A DNA stretch of 64,000 nucleotides, taken from positions 248,001-312,000 of the forward strand of contig NZ_JAGPXT010000002.1 in assembly GCF_018070465.1 (NCBI RefSeq), read 5' to 3'. The notes under the pieces are model-generated. The model did no database searches. It worked only from the letters and a program-made list of their open reading frames with translations, and was not told the origin of the DNA. The translations under genes were made by a program, and so were the position numbers. The stretch comes from Micromonospora sp. C95 (GTDB taxonomy: Bacteria; Actinomycetota; Actinomycetes; Mycobacteriales; Micromonosporaceae). This document shows, piece after piece, positions 1-6,909 of this stretch (positions are counted from its first letter, which is position 1; the number at the start of each line of letters is the position of its first letter).

Positions 1-1
1 C

Positions 2-793
2 GGGCACGGCGAACCGTGGCTCTGCGAACGCTCCGGCACCCCGGCCGCCACCGTCGGGCACACCGTCGACGGCGAGCCGCTGCACGTCACCCTCGGCCTC
101 GGCGCACTGGCCGAGCAGGTGGTGGTGCCGCAGCAGGCCGTGGTCTCCGTACCGCCCGAGCTACCTTTTGCCACCGCCGCGCTGCTCGGCTGCGCGGTGC
201 TCACCGGCGTCGGCGCGATCCGCCGTACCGCCAACGTCCGACCCGGCGACTCGGTGGCCGTCATCGGTCTCGGCGGCGTCGGCCTCTCCGCGGTCGCCGC
301 CGCCCGCGCCGCCGGTGCCGCCCGCGTCATCGCGGTCGACGTCGCACCCGCCAAGGCCGCGCTGGCATACGCCGCCGGTGCCACCGACTTCCTGCTCGCC
401 GACGACACCCTCAGCCGCGCGGTACGGTCCCTCACCGACGGCCGGGGCGTCGACCACGCGGTCGAGTGCGTCGGCCGGGCCGCCACCATCCGCGCCGCCT
501 GGCGAGCCACCCGACGCGGCGGGCAGGTCATCGTGGTCGGCATGGGCGGCAAGGACGACATGGTCGCCCTCAGCGCCCTGGAGATCTTCCACTCCGCCCG
601 GACGCTGCGCTCCTCGGTGTACGGCTCCTCCGACCCGGACCGCGACGTGCCCGACCTGGCCCGCGCGGTACTCGACGGCACCCTCGACCTGGACTTCCTG
701 GTCACCGACCGGATCACCCTCGACGTGGCGCCGGAGGCGCTGGCCCGGATGGCCCGGGGCGAGGGCGCCCGCACGGTAGTCCTGTTCGACTGA
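2..793 (+). CDS. Zinc-type (MDR) alcohol dehydrogenase, 3' part
   Basis: The 5' end lies outside the window; the frame is open from base 2 and ends at TGA 791-793, giving about 263 residues. The visible part is the end of the catalytic lobe, then a Rossmann cofactor-binding domain with the glycine motif VIGLGGVGLSAV and a C-terminal segment ending ARTVVLFD. This is the normal C-terminal two thirds of a medium-chain NAD(P)-dependent dehydrogenase, oxidising an alcohol or formaldehyde adduct. The residues that would fix zinc content and substrate class are off the left edge. No downstream partner is coupled to it. Confidence 0.9.
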   Translation, partial: GHGEPWLCERSGTPAATVGHTVDGEPLHVTLGLGALAEQVVVPQQAVVSVPPELPFATAALLGCAVLTGVGAIRRTANVRPGDSVAVIGLGGVGLSAVAAARAAGAARVIAVDVAPAKAALAYAAGATDFLLADDTLSRAVRSLTDGRGVDHAVECVGRAATIRAAWRATRRGGQVIVVGMGGKDDMVALSALEIFHSARTLRSSVYGSSDPDRDVPDLARAVLDGTLDLDFLVTDRITLDVAPEALARMARGEGARTVVLFD

Positions 794-912
794 CGCAGGC
801 CGGGGGTAGGGATGGTGCTGTCGCTGGTCAGCCCACCCTGAGGGGGATGGCTCCTGCTCCGACGAGCTAGCTGCCCAGGGGATCGAAGCGACAGGCCACG
901 CCGTTCCCGAAA

Positions 913-1212
913 CTAGAGGCTGGTCCGTTCAGGGTGCATGTCGTTGACCATCTCGTGCCCCGGCAACCTCGCGCAGTGCGACCCGGGCTGCGCTCCGCAG
1001 ACCGGGCACGGCCGCCAATCCTGGACCGGGCCGGCGTCGTGGCCCAACGTCATGGCAATCTCACTGATTTCGTCGGCCAGGTCGTGCAGGGCCGGGTCGC
1101 GGTGCCGGACGGCAGCCTCGTGGATCTGCTGGATCGACCGTCGCGCGCGCTCCAGGTTGCGCCGGGCGGGAGCGCCAGGGTCAGACGACAACGGGACGTG
1201 ACGAGCGGCCAT
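913..1212 (-). CDS. Small Cys-motif protein (99 aa), function unknown
   Basis: Start taken at ATG 1210-1212 (MAARHVPLSSDPG); the frame stays open further upstream but that part is low-complexity and crosses a repeat. The N-terminal half is a basic helix (ARRNLERARRSIQQIHEAAV) and the C-terminal half has CPVCGAQPGSHCARLPGH, a C-x2-C-x7-C pattern with nearby histidines that looks like a small zinc-binding knuckle. Proteins ending in this pattern are common orphans in actinobacteria. No partner gene is adjacent. Nothing identifies a reaction; a nucleic-acid or protein-binding role is only a guess. Confidence 0.6.
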   Translation of the reverse strand: MAARHVPLSSDPGAPARRNLERARRSIQQIHEAAVRHRDPALHDLADEISEIAMTLGHDAGPVQDWRPCPVCGAQPGSHCARLPGHEMVNDMHPERTSL

Positions 1213-1267
1213 GGCGAGTGAGGGCCTGCAGTAGGTCGGCCGTCGGGCGCTTGGCTGAGCGTGAGAG

Positions 1268-1331
1268 CAACTTCCCTGTTGTTGTCGTCTACGGGCGCTC
1301 CGAGGCGACAACTTCCCTGTTGTTGTCGTCT
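1268..1331. repeat. Two identical 23-bp direct repeats, 41 bp apart
   Basis: The same 23 bases, beginning CAACTTCCCTGTTG and ending TTGTCGTCT, occur at 1268-1290 and 1309-1331. Each copy has self-complementary ends; in the second, GACAAC and GTTGTC (from 1307) are separated by nine bases. A related string (AGACGACAACGGGA, partly matching the reverse complement) lies near 1182, close to the start of the minus-strand gene. The 41-bp spacing is about four helical turns, which suits a cooperative binding site. Function unproven. Confidence 0.75.
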
Positions 1332-1597
1332 GCGTTCGCGGTGGCTGGACCTTTACGACCTGGCAGGGGCTGGCGTTGGTCCGTGCCGGTGCGGCTCGCC
1401 TGTTCGGTGTGCCGGTGGACAGCATCCGCATGGACGCCGGCATCATTTCCCGCGATCGCCCTGCGGGCGGCGGTCAGCGTCGAGAACGCTCGGTCGTACG
1501 GCGGCCGTCCGACGGGCAGACCTAGTCCGTGATTCGCATGCTGCGGCGGGTTGGGCCTGATTCAGCCGCGGTTGCATCCAACTGCTCTAATCGCCTC
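1332..1597. other. Non-coding or degenerate stretch
   Basis: No convincing gene. One frame contains ARLFGVPVDSIRMDAG and reads like a protein fragment, but it has no start, no ribosome site and stops near 1520. It may be decayed coding sequence linked to the broken gene that follows. Confidence 0.4.
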
Positions 1598-1971
1598 ATG
1601 AGGATTGACCCGACGGTTACCGTTGGCATCGTCGCAGCTACCACAGCACTAATGGGATAACTACTTAGCAGCGCCGCTACCAGACGTGCCAAGAGAGCCC
1701 GTCGATACGCAGATGCGCTTGAAGTGGCAGAGCGCTACAGGCAACTTCCGTACACGTTCTTTCGGTTGCATGATGGCACTCCCGAGACCCGGGCCAACCT
1801 CGCCGAGCTTCTTGGCGACACGCAGAAGGGATGCGCTGGCCAGACCCCCCCCCCGCCGTAGATCTCGACATAGAAGCCGGATACATGTATCTGTTCGATG
1901 ACCGGGAGGAACGACGTGCCTGCATCCGCCTCATGCGGAAGAACCTGAGCCTGCTCAGGAACCTGCTGTAG
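1598..1971 (+). pseudogene. Broken small membrane-anchored protein gene
   Basis: Reading from ATG 1598 gives MRIDPTVTVGIVAATTALMG, then an in-frame TAA at 1658-1660. The same frame continues as LLSSAATRRAKRARRYADAL and an acidic soluble segment ending LLGDTQKGCAGQT. A run of ten C residues (1845-1854) then leads to a stop at 1859. The next frame, from 1858, continues sensibly with VDLDIEAGYMYLFDDREERR to TAG 1969-1971. Together this resembles one roughly 120-residue protein: an N-terminal transmembrane helix, a positive patch, and a charged helical cytoplasmic part. Either it is a pseudogene with two lesions, or the C run is a sequencing or phase-variable site. Family not recognised. Confidence 0.55.
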
Positions 1972-2116
1972 GCGAAGACACGAGCCACCGGCCACACCAC
2001 GGACAAGTCCAGACCCGGAAGGTGCCCACCAGAATGCTTGAGGTGTTGATTAGATTGGCCAGCAACAGGAAATCTGCCGAAGGCAGTACAGCGCAGGTAA
2101 TCAACATGGCCGTACA

Positions 2117-2548
2117 GTGATGCCGACTCGATGGTTGCCGTTCAGTCGCGCGAATTTCGTTCGCTCCTGGTCCGGGCTTACGGTACCACCGGTGCGGGTT
2201 GTCTCGATGCGGGAGTTGCGCCTGCTGATTGATGTTGCTGAGCGCGGTCGACTGGGGTGGGATGCCGACGCCCTGTCGATAAGCGAAGCGGCTGCCTATC
2301 TGCTCCTGCCGTTCGGCTACGAGGAAGAGCCGCTACCGCTCTGGAAATGCCGCATCATAGCCATCGATGAAGGGTTTTCGGCGGAGCACGGTCGAGGTAG
2401 GAAAATTTCGTTGGGGCGGCTGGACGTCCCACTGGAAACCTTTGGGCGACTTCGTCTTGCATCACGAAAAGTCGAGCGACAGTTGTTGCACTGGATGGCG
2501 TGGAAGGTGGCGGCGGCTGAATGGAAGAAGGGCAACGAAAGCGGGTAG
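2117..2548 (+). CDS. Hypothetical protein (up to 143 aa)
   Basis: The frame runs from GTG 2117 / ATG 2120 to TAG; an internal ATG at 2210 (MRELRLLIDVAERG) is also possible, since neither start has a clear ribosome site. The product is a single soluble domain with helical stretches (LRLLIDVAERGRLGW, SISEAAAYLLLPFG) and a basic, Trp-rich C-terminus (RQLLHWMAWKVAAAEWKKG). GC is lower than in the rest of the window, in line with an accessory gene. I do not recognise the family. It lies between the broken gene at 1598-1971 and the hypothetical gene starting at 2672. Confidence 0.45.
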   Translation: MMPTRWLPFSRANFVRSWSGLTVPPVRVVSMRELRLLIDVAERGRLGWDADALSISEAAAYLLLPFGYEEEPLPLWKCRIIAIDEGFSAEHGRGRKISLGRLDVPLETFGRLRLASRKVERQLLHWMAWKVAAAEWKKGNESG

Positions 2549-2671
2549 CGACTTCAGCCCCAGCGAGCAGGTCCACGTGCCAAGGTGTGCACTGGCGGTT
2601 CATGGTCCGGGTCGTCGCGCCCTGGCCGGAGCCCCGCTCGTATGCTTACCCGCCGGTGTCTGGAGGTTGGT

Positions 2672-3298
2672 GTGACGGATTGGCAGACCCTCAACGAGCA
2701 GGTGCGGTCGCGGTTGCTGGCGGTCGACGCTGGTACGGCGGTGGCGTTCGCCGCTATCACGGCGGAGCGGCTCATGCGGCTGGACCCGCAAGGGCTGCCG
2801 TTCACACAGAGCCTGCGACCTCTGCTCGACCTGGTGTGGCGTGCTGCCGCCGGCGATCAGACGGCCTTCAAGCCAATCGCCGTCACCCTCGGCGAGTTCT
2901 ACATCAGCGAGTACTACCATAACGAGGGGCAGGACGGCCCGGACGACGCCGACGATGACCCGGCCGCAGCGATTCTCTACGCGGCGGAATGCTACCTCCA
3001 CGCGGAGCCGGCCTTCGCCGTCCACGTCGCGGGCCGGGCCATCGACGCCGTCGACTACCGCATGGAACTGGCGTCCGAGGACTACACCGGCGACGACGAC
3101 ATCGACTTCGACCCCGATGCCGCATTGAATGCGGAGGCGCGGCAACAACATGCCGACCTCGACGCCCTCGCGCCGTACGCCACCCAACTCTCGCGTGCCC
3201 GGTTTGGTCTACCTGTTGACGAGCAGGGACTCCTCCTGGCCGCGCTACGCGGCATGGTCGCCGCGCCAACTCCTACGCCGCGAGCTTTGGCGACGTGA
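2672..3298 (+). CDS. Hypothetical acidic protein (208 aa)
   Basis: Start chosen at GTG 2672 because a perfect GGAGG (2662-2666) sits five bases upstream; the frame is open further upstream but that part is not protein-like. The protein begins VTDWQTLNEQVRSRLLAVDA, is mostly helical, and has an acidic stretch GQDGPDDADDDP about a third of the way in and a second acidic patch EDYTGDDDIDFDPD. No signal peptide or membrane segment. The layout (helical, acidic, about 200 aa) resembles DUF416- or immunity-like proteins, but no diagnostic motif is visible. The gene ends where a fragment of an XRE-regulator gene begins, so its 3' end may lie at a recombination point. Confidence 0.65.
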   Translation: MTDWQTLNEQVRSRLLAVDAGTAVAFAAITAERLMRLDPQGLPFTQSLRPLLDLVWRAAAGDQTAFKPIAVTLGEFYISEYYHNEGQDGPDDADDDPAAAILYAAECYLHAEPAFAVHVAGRAIDAVDYRMELASEDYTGDDDIDFDPDAALNAEARQQHADLDALAPYATQLSRARFGLPVDEQGLLLAALRGMVAAPTPTPRALAT

Positions 3299-3369
3299 CG
3301 TGAACCGTCGAGACGTCCTCCGGTAGGTGGCCCTCAGTCCCGCCGACCTACACCCTTCCCGCGCTGCGC
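3285..3369 (+). pseudogene. Fragment of an XRE-type regulator gene
   Basis: This stretch encodes, in broken frames, LWRRDVNRRDVLR then VALSPADLHPSRAAP. It matches LWEGDVNRREVLR and the following segment inside the intact XRE regulator at 4587-6041. At the DNA level 17 bases (GACGTGAACCGTCGAGA) are identical at 3297-3313 and 5013-5029. The flanking DNA drifts, and a stop (TAG) interrupts the copy. It is best read as the remnant of a second regulator gene fused behind the preceding hypothetical gene. Confidence 0.55.
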
Positions 3370-3416
3370 CACCGCCCCCGATCCGGCCCCGGCCACGTCG
3401 TGCAGGACTGGTCGGA

Positions 3417-3731
3417 TCAGGTGCCATCCGACGTCTTCCGGCCGGACGACGCTCGTGCTGGTGTAGTGGTGTCGGCACGTTTGCTGTGGCTCCGCTGCGG
3501 TGCTTCCGGGGGCTGCCTGGTCCAGCCGATGAAGCGGCGGTGCAGGGCGCCAGCGGGTGCCCAGGGCATGTCCTCGGCGGCCTGCACGAGATAGCCACCG
3601 AGGTAGAGGGCAAGCGACACCGGCGCGTCCGCGTACTCCGCGCACAGCTCCCGCCGCCGGGTCGGACACGGCCACGGCAGGTCACAGCCGCCGCAGCTCC
3701 AGACCGGCAGCACCGGCCCGTGCGTGGTCAC
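3417..3731 (-). CDS. Small Cys-containing protein (104 aa), last gene of a four-gene operon
   Basis: GTG start at 3729-3731 overlaps the TGA of the preceding gene by four bases (GTGA), so translation is probably coupled. The N-terminus has SCGGCDLPWPCPTRRRELC, a Cys-rich motif that could bind metal, followed by ADAPVSLALYLGGYLVQAA and a conserved-looking MPWAPAGALHRRFIGW. The last 35 residues are basic and low-complexity. Proteins with this WSCxGC-PWPCPTRRRxL signature are frequent in Micromonospora-type genomes and are sometimes labelled flavin reductase without good reason; I see no flavin motif. Function unknown. Confidence 0.7.
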   Translation of the reverse strand: MTTHGPVLPVWSCGGCDLPWPCPTRRRELCAEYADAPVSLALYLGGYLVQAAEDMPWAPAGALHRRFIGWTRQPPEAPQRSHSKRADTTTPARASSGRKTSDGT

Positions 3732-3907
3732 CGCACACCGCCCAGGAACCGGGCGACGCTCGCACGGGCCTGCTGGCTTGTCGCCCAGTCCACCTGCCAG
3801 CAGGGGTACGGGGCCAGCCGCGACCACCACGCCCGACAGCCGACGCACATGCCGTCGAGCCCGCGCACATGCACCGCGAGGATCGTCTGCTCCGGACCGC
3901 CGATCAC
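3728..3907 (-). CDS. Very small Cys/Trp protein (59 aa)
   Basis: GTG start at 3905-3907, overlapping the upstream TGA by four bases, with an AGGAGG-like site inside the upstream gene; TGA at 3728-3730 overlaps the next start. Sequence features: TILAVHVRGLDGMCVGCRAW, then WWSRLAPYPCWQVDWATSQQ. The C-x2-C pair plus a later Cys suggests a tiny metal-binding domain. Too short to be classified by eye, but its place in a strictly overlapping operon and its high Cys/Trp content argue that it is real. Confidence 0.65.
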   Translation of the reverse strand: MIGGPEQTILAVHVRGLDGMCVGCRAWWSRLAPYPCWQVDWATSQQARASVARFLGGVR

Positions 3908-4134
3908 TGCTCACCCTCCTGCGGCCAGTGACCCCGGTTGATCGGAATCCGGTGCCGGGCACGACACGGAAGATCGGCTCCGCAGCGGCAGACGCGCCGC
4001 CAGCGCTGCCAGGACCAGACCGGCCGATGCCGTCGGGCGAGGGTCAACGCGGTGGCCGACAGGTACTCGTCGTACGAGACGCGTCGCCTGACCGGAGTCG
4101 GTCGTCCGGATGAGCCGGACACGATTCGGCTCAC
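3904..4134 (-). CDS. Small Cys-containing protein (76 aa)
   Basis: Second gene of the overlapping operon: its start at 4134 overlaps the upstream stop by four bases and its TGA overlaps the next GTG. The C-terminal third has VCRCGADLPCRARHR and RGHWPQEGEQ: Cys pairs followed by basic residues, again resembling a small zinc-binding module. The N-terminal half is basic with YDEYLSATALTLARRHRP. Function unknown; the neighbours suggest that four small proteins act together. Confidence 0.65.
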   Translation of the reverse strand: MSRIVSGSSGRPTPVRRRVSYDEYLSATALTLARRHRPVWSWQRWRRVCRCGADLPCRARHRIPINRGHWPQEGEQ

Positions 4135-4361
4135 GAGGGTTTCCCTGGCTCAGGTCTGCGGACTGGCTTACCGGGCGTTTCCCACGACCGCTCAGGGGGA
4201 CTGCCGTCGGGCCGTAGGCGTGCTGCGTGGTCGAGTAGCCGTTGTTGCGCTGCCGCCTGCTCGACGTCCTGATACCGCTGTCCGGTACCCGGCGGTGGTG
4301 GCGGTTCAGGACGCCGCAGCAGCCATCGCATGAGTCCGGGCAGGTGCTTTCGGAGCGTCAC
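4131..4361 (-). CDS. Small basic protein (76 aa), first gene of the four-gene operon
   Basis: GTG start at 4359-4361 with a GGAGG eight bases upstream (GAGGAGGCGGAACGTG on the minus strand), the strongest ribosome site in this operon. The product starts with a basic amphipathic helix (MTLRKHLPGLMRWLLRRPEP), then five prolines and a charged helical segment. No cysteines, unlike the three downstream genes. Its last codons overlap the next start by four bases. It is transcribed away from the XRE regulator at 4587, so the intergenic CATGTC sites may control both directions. Confidence 0.6.
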   Translation of the reverse strand: MTLRKHLPGLMRWLLRRPEPPPPPGTGQRYQDVEQAAAQQRLLDHAARLRPDGSPPERSWETPGKPVRRPEPGKPS

Positions 4362-4506
4362 CGTTCCGCCTCCTCACACAGCGTCGGAAGGGCGGATCCG
4401 ATGGGAGCTTCTGGGCCGTGGAGGATGCCTGCCCACACCAGGCCCGGCGCGTTGTCGGCGTCGAAGTTCATGTGCGAGACGATGCCGTCGGACTAGCTGT
4501 GGCGGC

Positions 4507-4536
4507 CATGTCGGCTGGTCATGTCACGGTGACATG
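4507..4536. promoter_or_regulatory. CATGTC operator cluster before the XRE gene
   Basis: CATGTC occurs at 4507-4512, and a perfect inverted repeat CATGTCACGGTGACATG (8-bp arms, one central base) lies at 4520-4536, about 50 bp before the XRE start. A TAGGCT at 4567-4572 could be the -10 box of a nearly leaderless transcript. The palindrome lies between divergently transcribed units, so it could be the autoregulatory site of the XRE protein and also act on the small-protein operon. Confidence 0.6.
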
Positions 4537-4586
4537 GCTTGCCTCGACCAGTCCAGACAGCGGCCCTAGGCTCCAACTCGAACACC

Positions 4587-6041
4587 ATGAGTAGTCGACT
4601 GACGACGCTGGGAGCCGCTGTGCTGCTCGACCATCTGCGCATTCCTGACGACCTCTGGTCACGCGAGGACATACGTACGGCACTGGCTGCCCGCGATGTT
4701 GGCGCACTGTTTCGGCTGCTCGCCAGGCACACAGGCGCGAGCCAGAACCGCATCGGTGCCGCCGTTGGCCTGGAGCAGGGTTACGTTAGTCGGATCATCG
4801 CCGGCCGGAAGGTGACGTCGATCGAAGTGTTGGAACGGATCGCCGACGGCTGCGGTATGCCCGACGAGTCACGGATGACGCTCGGTCTCGCTCCGCGCCG
4901 GCGGTCATGTCGCCCTGACATGGCCGATCGTCGGGACGGCCGGCGAAGTGATGTGCCGGCCAACCGCTCCTGGCGTGAGGATGTGCGCGCTGCTACGCAG
5001 CTATGGGAAGGCGACGTGAACCGTCGAGAAGTACTCCGTCAGACCGTGTTCAGCTCCGCCGCGTACACCTTGCCAGCGCTGCGTTGGTTCACCGCCACCA
5101 GCCCGCAACCCGTCGCGCAGGAGGGCCGCCGAACGGTCGGTAAGCCCGACATCGACACCATACGCGAGATGACCGCCACGTACCGACGGCTCGACAACCA
5201 GTACGGCGGCGGCCACGCCCGCGAGAACGTCACCCGCTACCTTCACCAGGAGGTCACGCCCCTGCTGACGGAGGGCCGATACGACCCGCAAACCGGCCGC
5301 AAGCTGCTCACCGCCGTCGCTGAGCTGACGCAGCTCGCCGGCTGGCAGGCGTACGACATGGCCGAACACGGCCTCGCCCAGCGCTATCTCACCCATGCCC
5401 TCGACTTGGCCCGCGCCGCCGACGATCCCGGCCTGGGTGCCGAGATCCTCGCCGCGATGAGCCACCAAGCCACCTACCTCGGCCATAGCGCCACTGGCGT
5501 CGACCTCGCCCGCGCCGCTCGGCACACCGCACACCGCGCCGGAATCACCGTGTTGACCGCCGAGGCGCTGGTCATGGAGGCCCACGCCCACGCCGCCTCC
5601 CGCGACGCGCCCGCCTGCGCCACCGCCTTGCACCAGGCGGAACGAGCCCTCGACCGAGCCGACCGCAGCAGCGCCCCGCAGTGGCTCGGCTACTTCGACG
5701 AGGCGTATCTGTCAGCCAAGTTCGGCCACTGCTTCACCGCACTCGGCCAACACCGCCATGCCGAACGCTTCGCCGCCCGCTCGCTGCGGATGGACGAACT
5801 CTACGTACGCGGCAAAGCCTTCAACCTCGCGCTCCTGGCCACCATCCAGGCCCGCCACAGCGAGCCCGACCGCGCCAGCGCCATCGGCGGACAAGCCCTC
5901 ACCCTTACCACGCAACTGAAGTCCGCCCGCGCCGTCCGCTACGTGCGTGACCTGCAATCGGACCTCATGGCACACCGCCGCCGACCAGCAGTCCGGAACC
6001 TCATCACCCGCATCGATGCTGCTCTCGGGCAGCGCCGCTGA
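4587..6041 (+). CDS. XRE-family regulator with TPR-like C-terminus (484 aa)
   Basis: ATG 4587 chosen (MSSRLTTLGAAVLLDHLRIP); the open frame extends to 4539 without a better start. Residues about 40-95 form a Cro/C1 helix-turn-helix (TGASQNRIGAAVGLEQGYVS then RIIAGRKVTSIEVLERIADG). A linker contains DVNRREVLRQTVFSSAAYTL, typical of Streptomyces/Micromonospora XRE proteins of this size, and residues about 200-480 are alpha-helical repeats of the tetratricopeptide kind (AEHGLAQRYLTHALDLARAA). It probably senses a small molecule or peptide through the repeat domain and represses or activates nearby genes. A CATGTC palindrome lies upstream and a second inside the gene. It ends flush against the convergent NUDIX gene. 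Confidence 0.85.
   Translation: MSSRLTTLGAAVLLDHLRIPDDLWSREDIRTALAARDVGALFRLLARHTGASQNRIGAAVGLEQGYVSRIIAGRKVTSIEVLERIADGCGMPDESRMTLGLAPRRRSCRPDMADRRDGRRSDVPANRSWREDVRAATQLWEGDVNRREVLRQTVFSSAAYTLPALRWFTATSPQPVAQEGRRTVGKPDIDTIREMTATYRRLDNQYGGGHARENVTRYLHQEVTPLLTEGRYDPQTGRKLLTAVAELTQLAGWQAYDMAEHGLAQRYLTHALDLARAADDPGLGAEILAAMSHQATYLGHSATGVDLARAARHTAHRAGITVLTAEALVMEAHAHAASRDAPACATALHQAERALDRADRSSAPQWLGYFDEAYLSAKFGHCFTALGQHRHAERFAARSLRMDELYVRGKAFNLALLATIQARHSEPDRASAIGGQALTLTTQLKSARAVRYVRDLQSDLMAHRRRPAVRNLITRIDAALGQRR
4906..4922. promoter_or_regulatory. Second CATGTC-N5-GACATG palindrome, inside the XRE gene
   Basis: CATGTCGCCCTGACATG has the same outer hexamers and the same 17-bp span as the palindrome at 4520-4536. 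It falls in the linker between the HTH and the repeat domain. An intragenic auxiliary operator, about 386 bp downstream of the first, would allow looping repression; this is inference from sequence identity. Confidence 0.45.
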
Positions 6042-6608
6042 CTACAACTCGCCGTGAGCCTTACGCGCGACCAGTTCCAATACGGCAATGACCGTACCGG
6101 CACCCACGATCTCGCCCTGGGAGACGAGATGCCGGGCCTTCTCCAGCGGGATCCAAGCCACCCGCTCGGCCTCGTTCACGTCCACCGGCGCGCCGATGTG
6201 CTCCGCATCGCGGGCAAGAAACAGCAGGTTCTCCGCGTCTGCGGTCGCCACCCACGGCTGGAACGACAGCAGCGGCTCCACCGCACCCGGACGCCAACCG
6301 GTCTCCTCCTCAACCTCCCGGACCGCACACGCCGCCGGCTGCTCCCCGTCATCGACATAGCCACCGGGCAGCTCCCACACCCAACGGTCGAACACGAACC
6401 GGTGCCGCCGCATCAGCAACAACCGCTCCTGACCGTCAAGCACCGCGACCATCGCCGACCGAGGCGCCCGAATCACGTACTGCTCGAAACGAACCCCGTC
6501 CGGCAACTCCACATCAGCGACACTCAACCGCGCCCGCCGGCTACCATCCACCACCCGCTCACCGTGAATCGTCCACCGCGTCGATCCGCTGCCTTGTTCC
6601 TCCGCCAT
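6042..6608 (-). CDS. NUDIX hydrolase, ADP-ribose pyrophosphatase type (188 aa)
   Basis: ATG 6608 chosen (MAEEQGSGSTRWTIHGERVV); the frame extends upstream but only with low-complexity sequence. A full NUDIX box is present: GYVDDGEQPAACAVREVEEE followed by TGW, fitting G-x5-E-x7-R-E-x2-E-E-x-G. The flanking pattern (MRRHRFVFDRWVWELPGG) is that of ADP-sugar pyrophosphatases, which cleave ADP-ribose and similar nucleotides to AMP and a phosphosugar with Mg2+. It is convergent with the XRE regulator with no intervening base. XRE and NUDIX genes are often neighbours in actinomycetes; whether this pair is functional is not shown here. Confidence 0.85.
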   Translation of the reverse strand: MAEEQGSGSTRWTIHGERVVDGSRRARLSVADVELPDGVRFEQYVIRAPRSAMVAVLDGQERLLLMRRHRFVFDRWVWELPGGYVDDGEQPAACAVREVEEETGWRPGAVEPLLSFQPWVATADAENLLFLARDAEHIGAPVDVNEAERVAWIPLEKARHLVSQGEIVGAGTVIAVLELVARKAHGEL

Positions 6609-6909
6609 CGGGCCAGTATCCGACCGACGACGCCGAGCCGCGGCCATACGGCCCTTCGCTCCGGTATAGCTCGGTGGTGACGATCCCGTACTGGACAAGC
6701 AGTCTCAAGCTGTCGGCTGCCACCAGCCGGTGACGATAGTCATCGTCGACGGGCCGAGTGCGGAACCCATCGGTTGATGTTCCGGACCAACCCGCATTCG
6801 GGCTTCCGCTGCCTCGCTGTCTAGCGTCTCGACTACACGGTGTCGACTACCCGACATTTGCACAAGTCGGGGCTGACGAGGGCTTGGCCGGGGACGGTAG
6901 CCTCCGCCA
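6609..6909. other. Intergenic, nothing recognised
   Basis: About 300 bp between the divergent NUDIX and HIRAN genes. No convincing gene, hairpin or repeat was seen; it should hold promoters for both. Confidence 0.4.

Noticed and set aside
3327..3941. A 204-codon plus-strand frame across the small-protein operon
   Set aside because: Composition is Arg/Pro-rich without motifs. The minus strand has four overlapping genes with cysteine motifs and ribosome sites.
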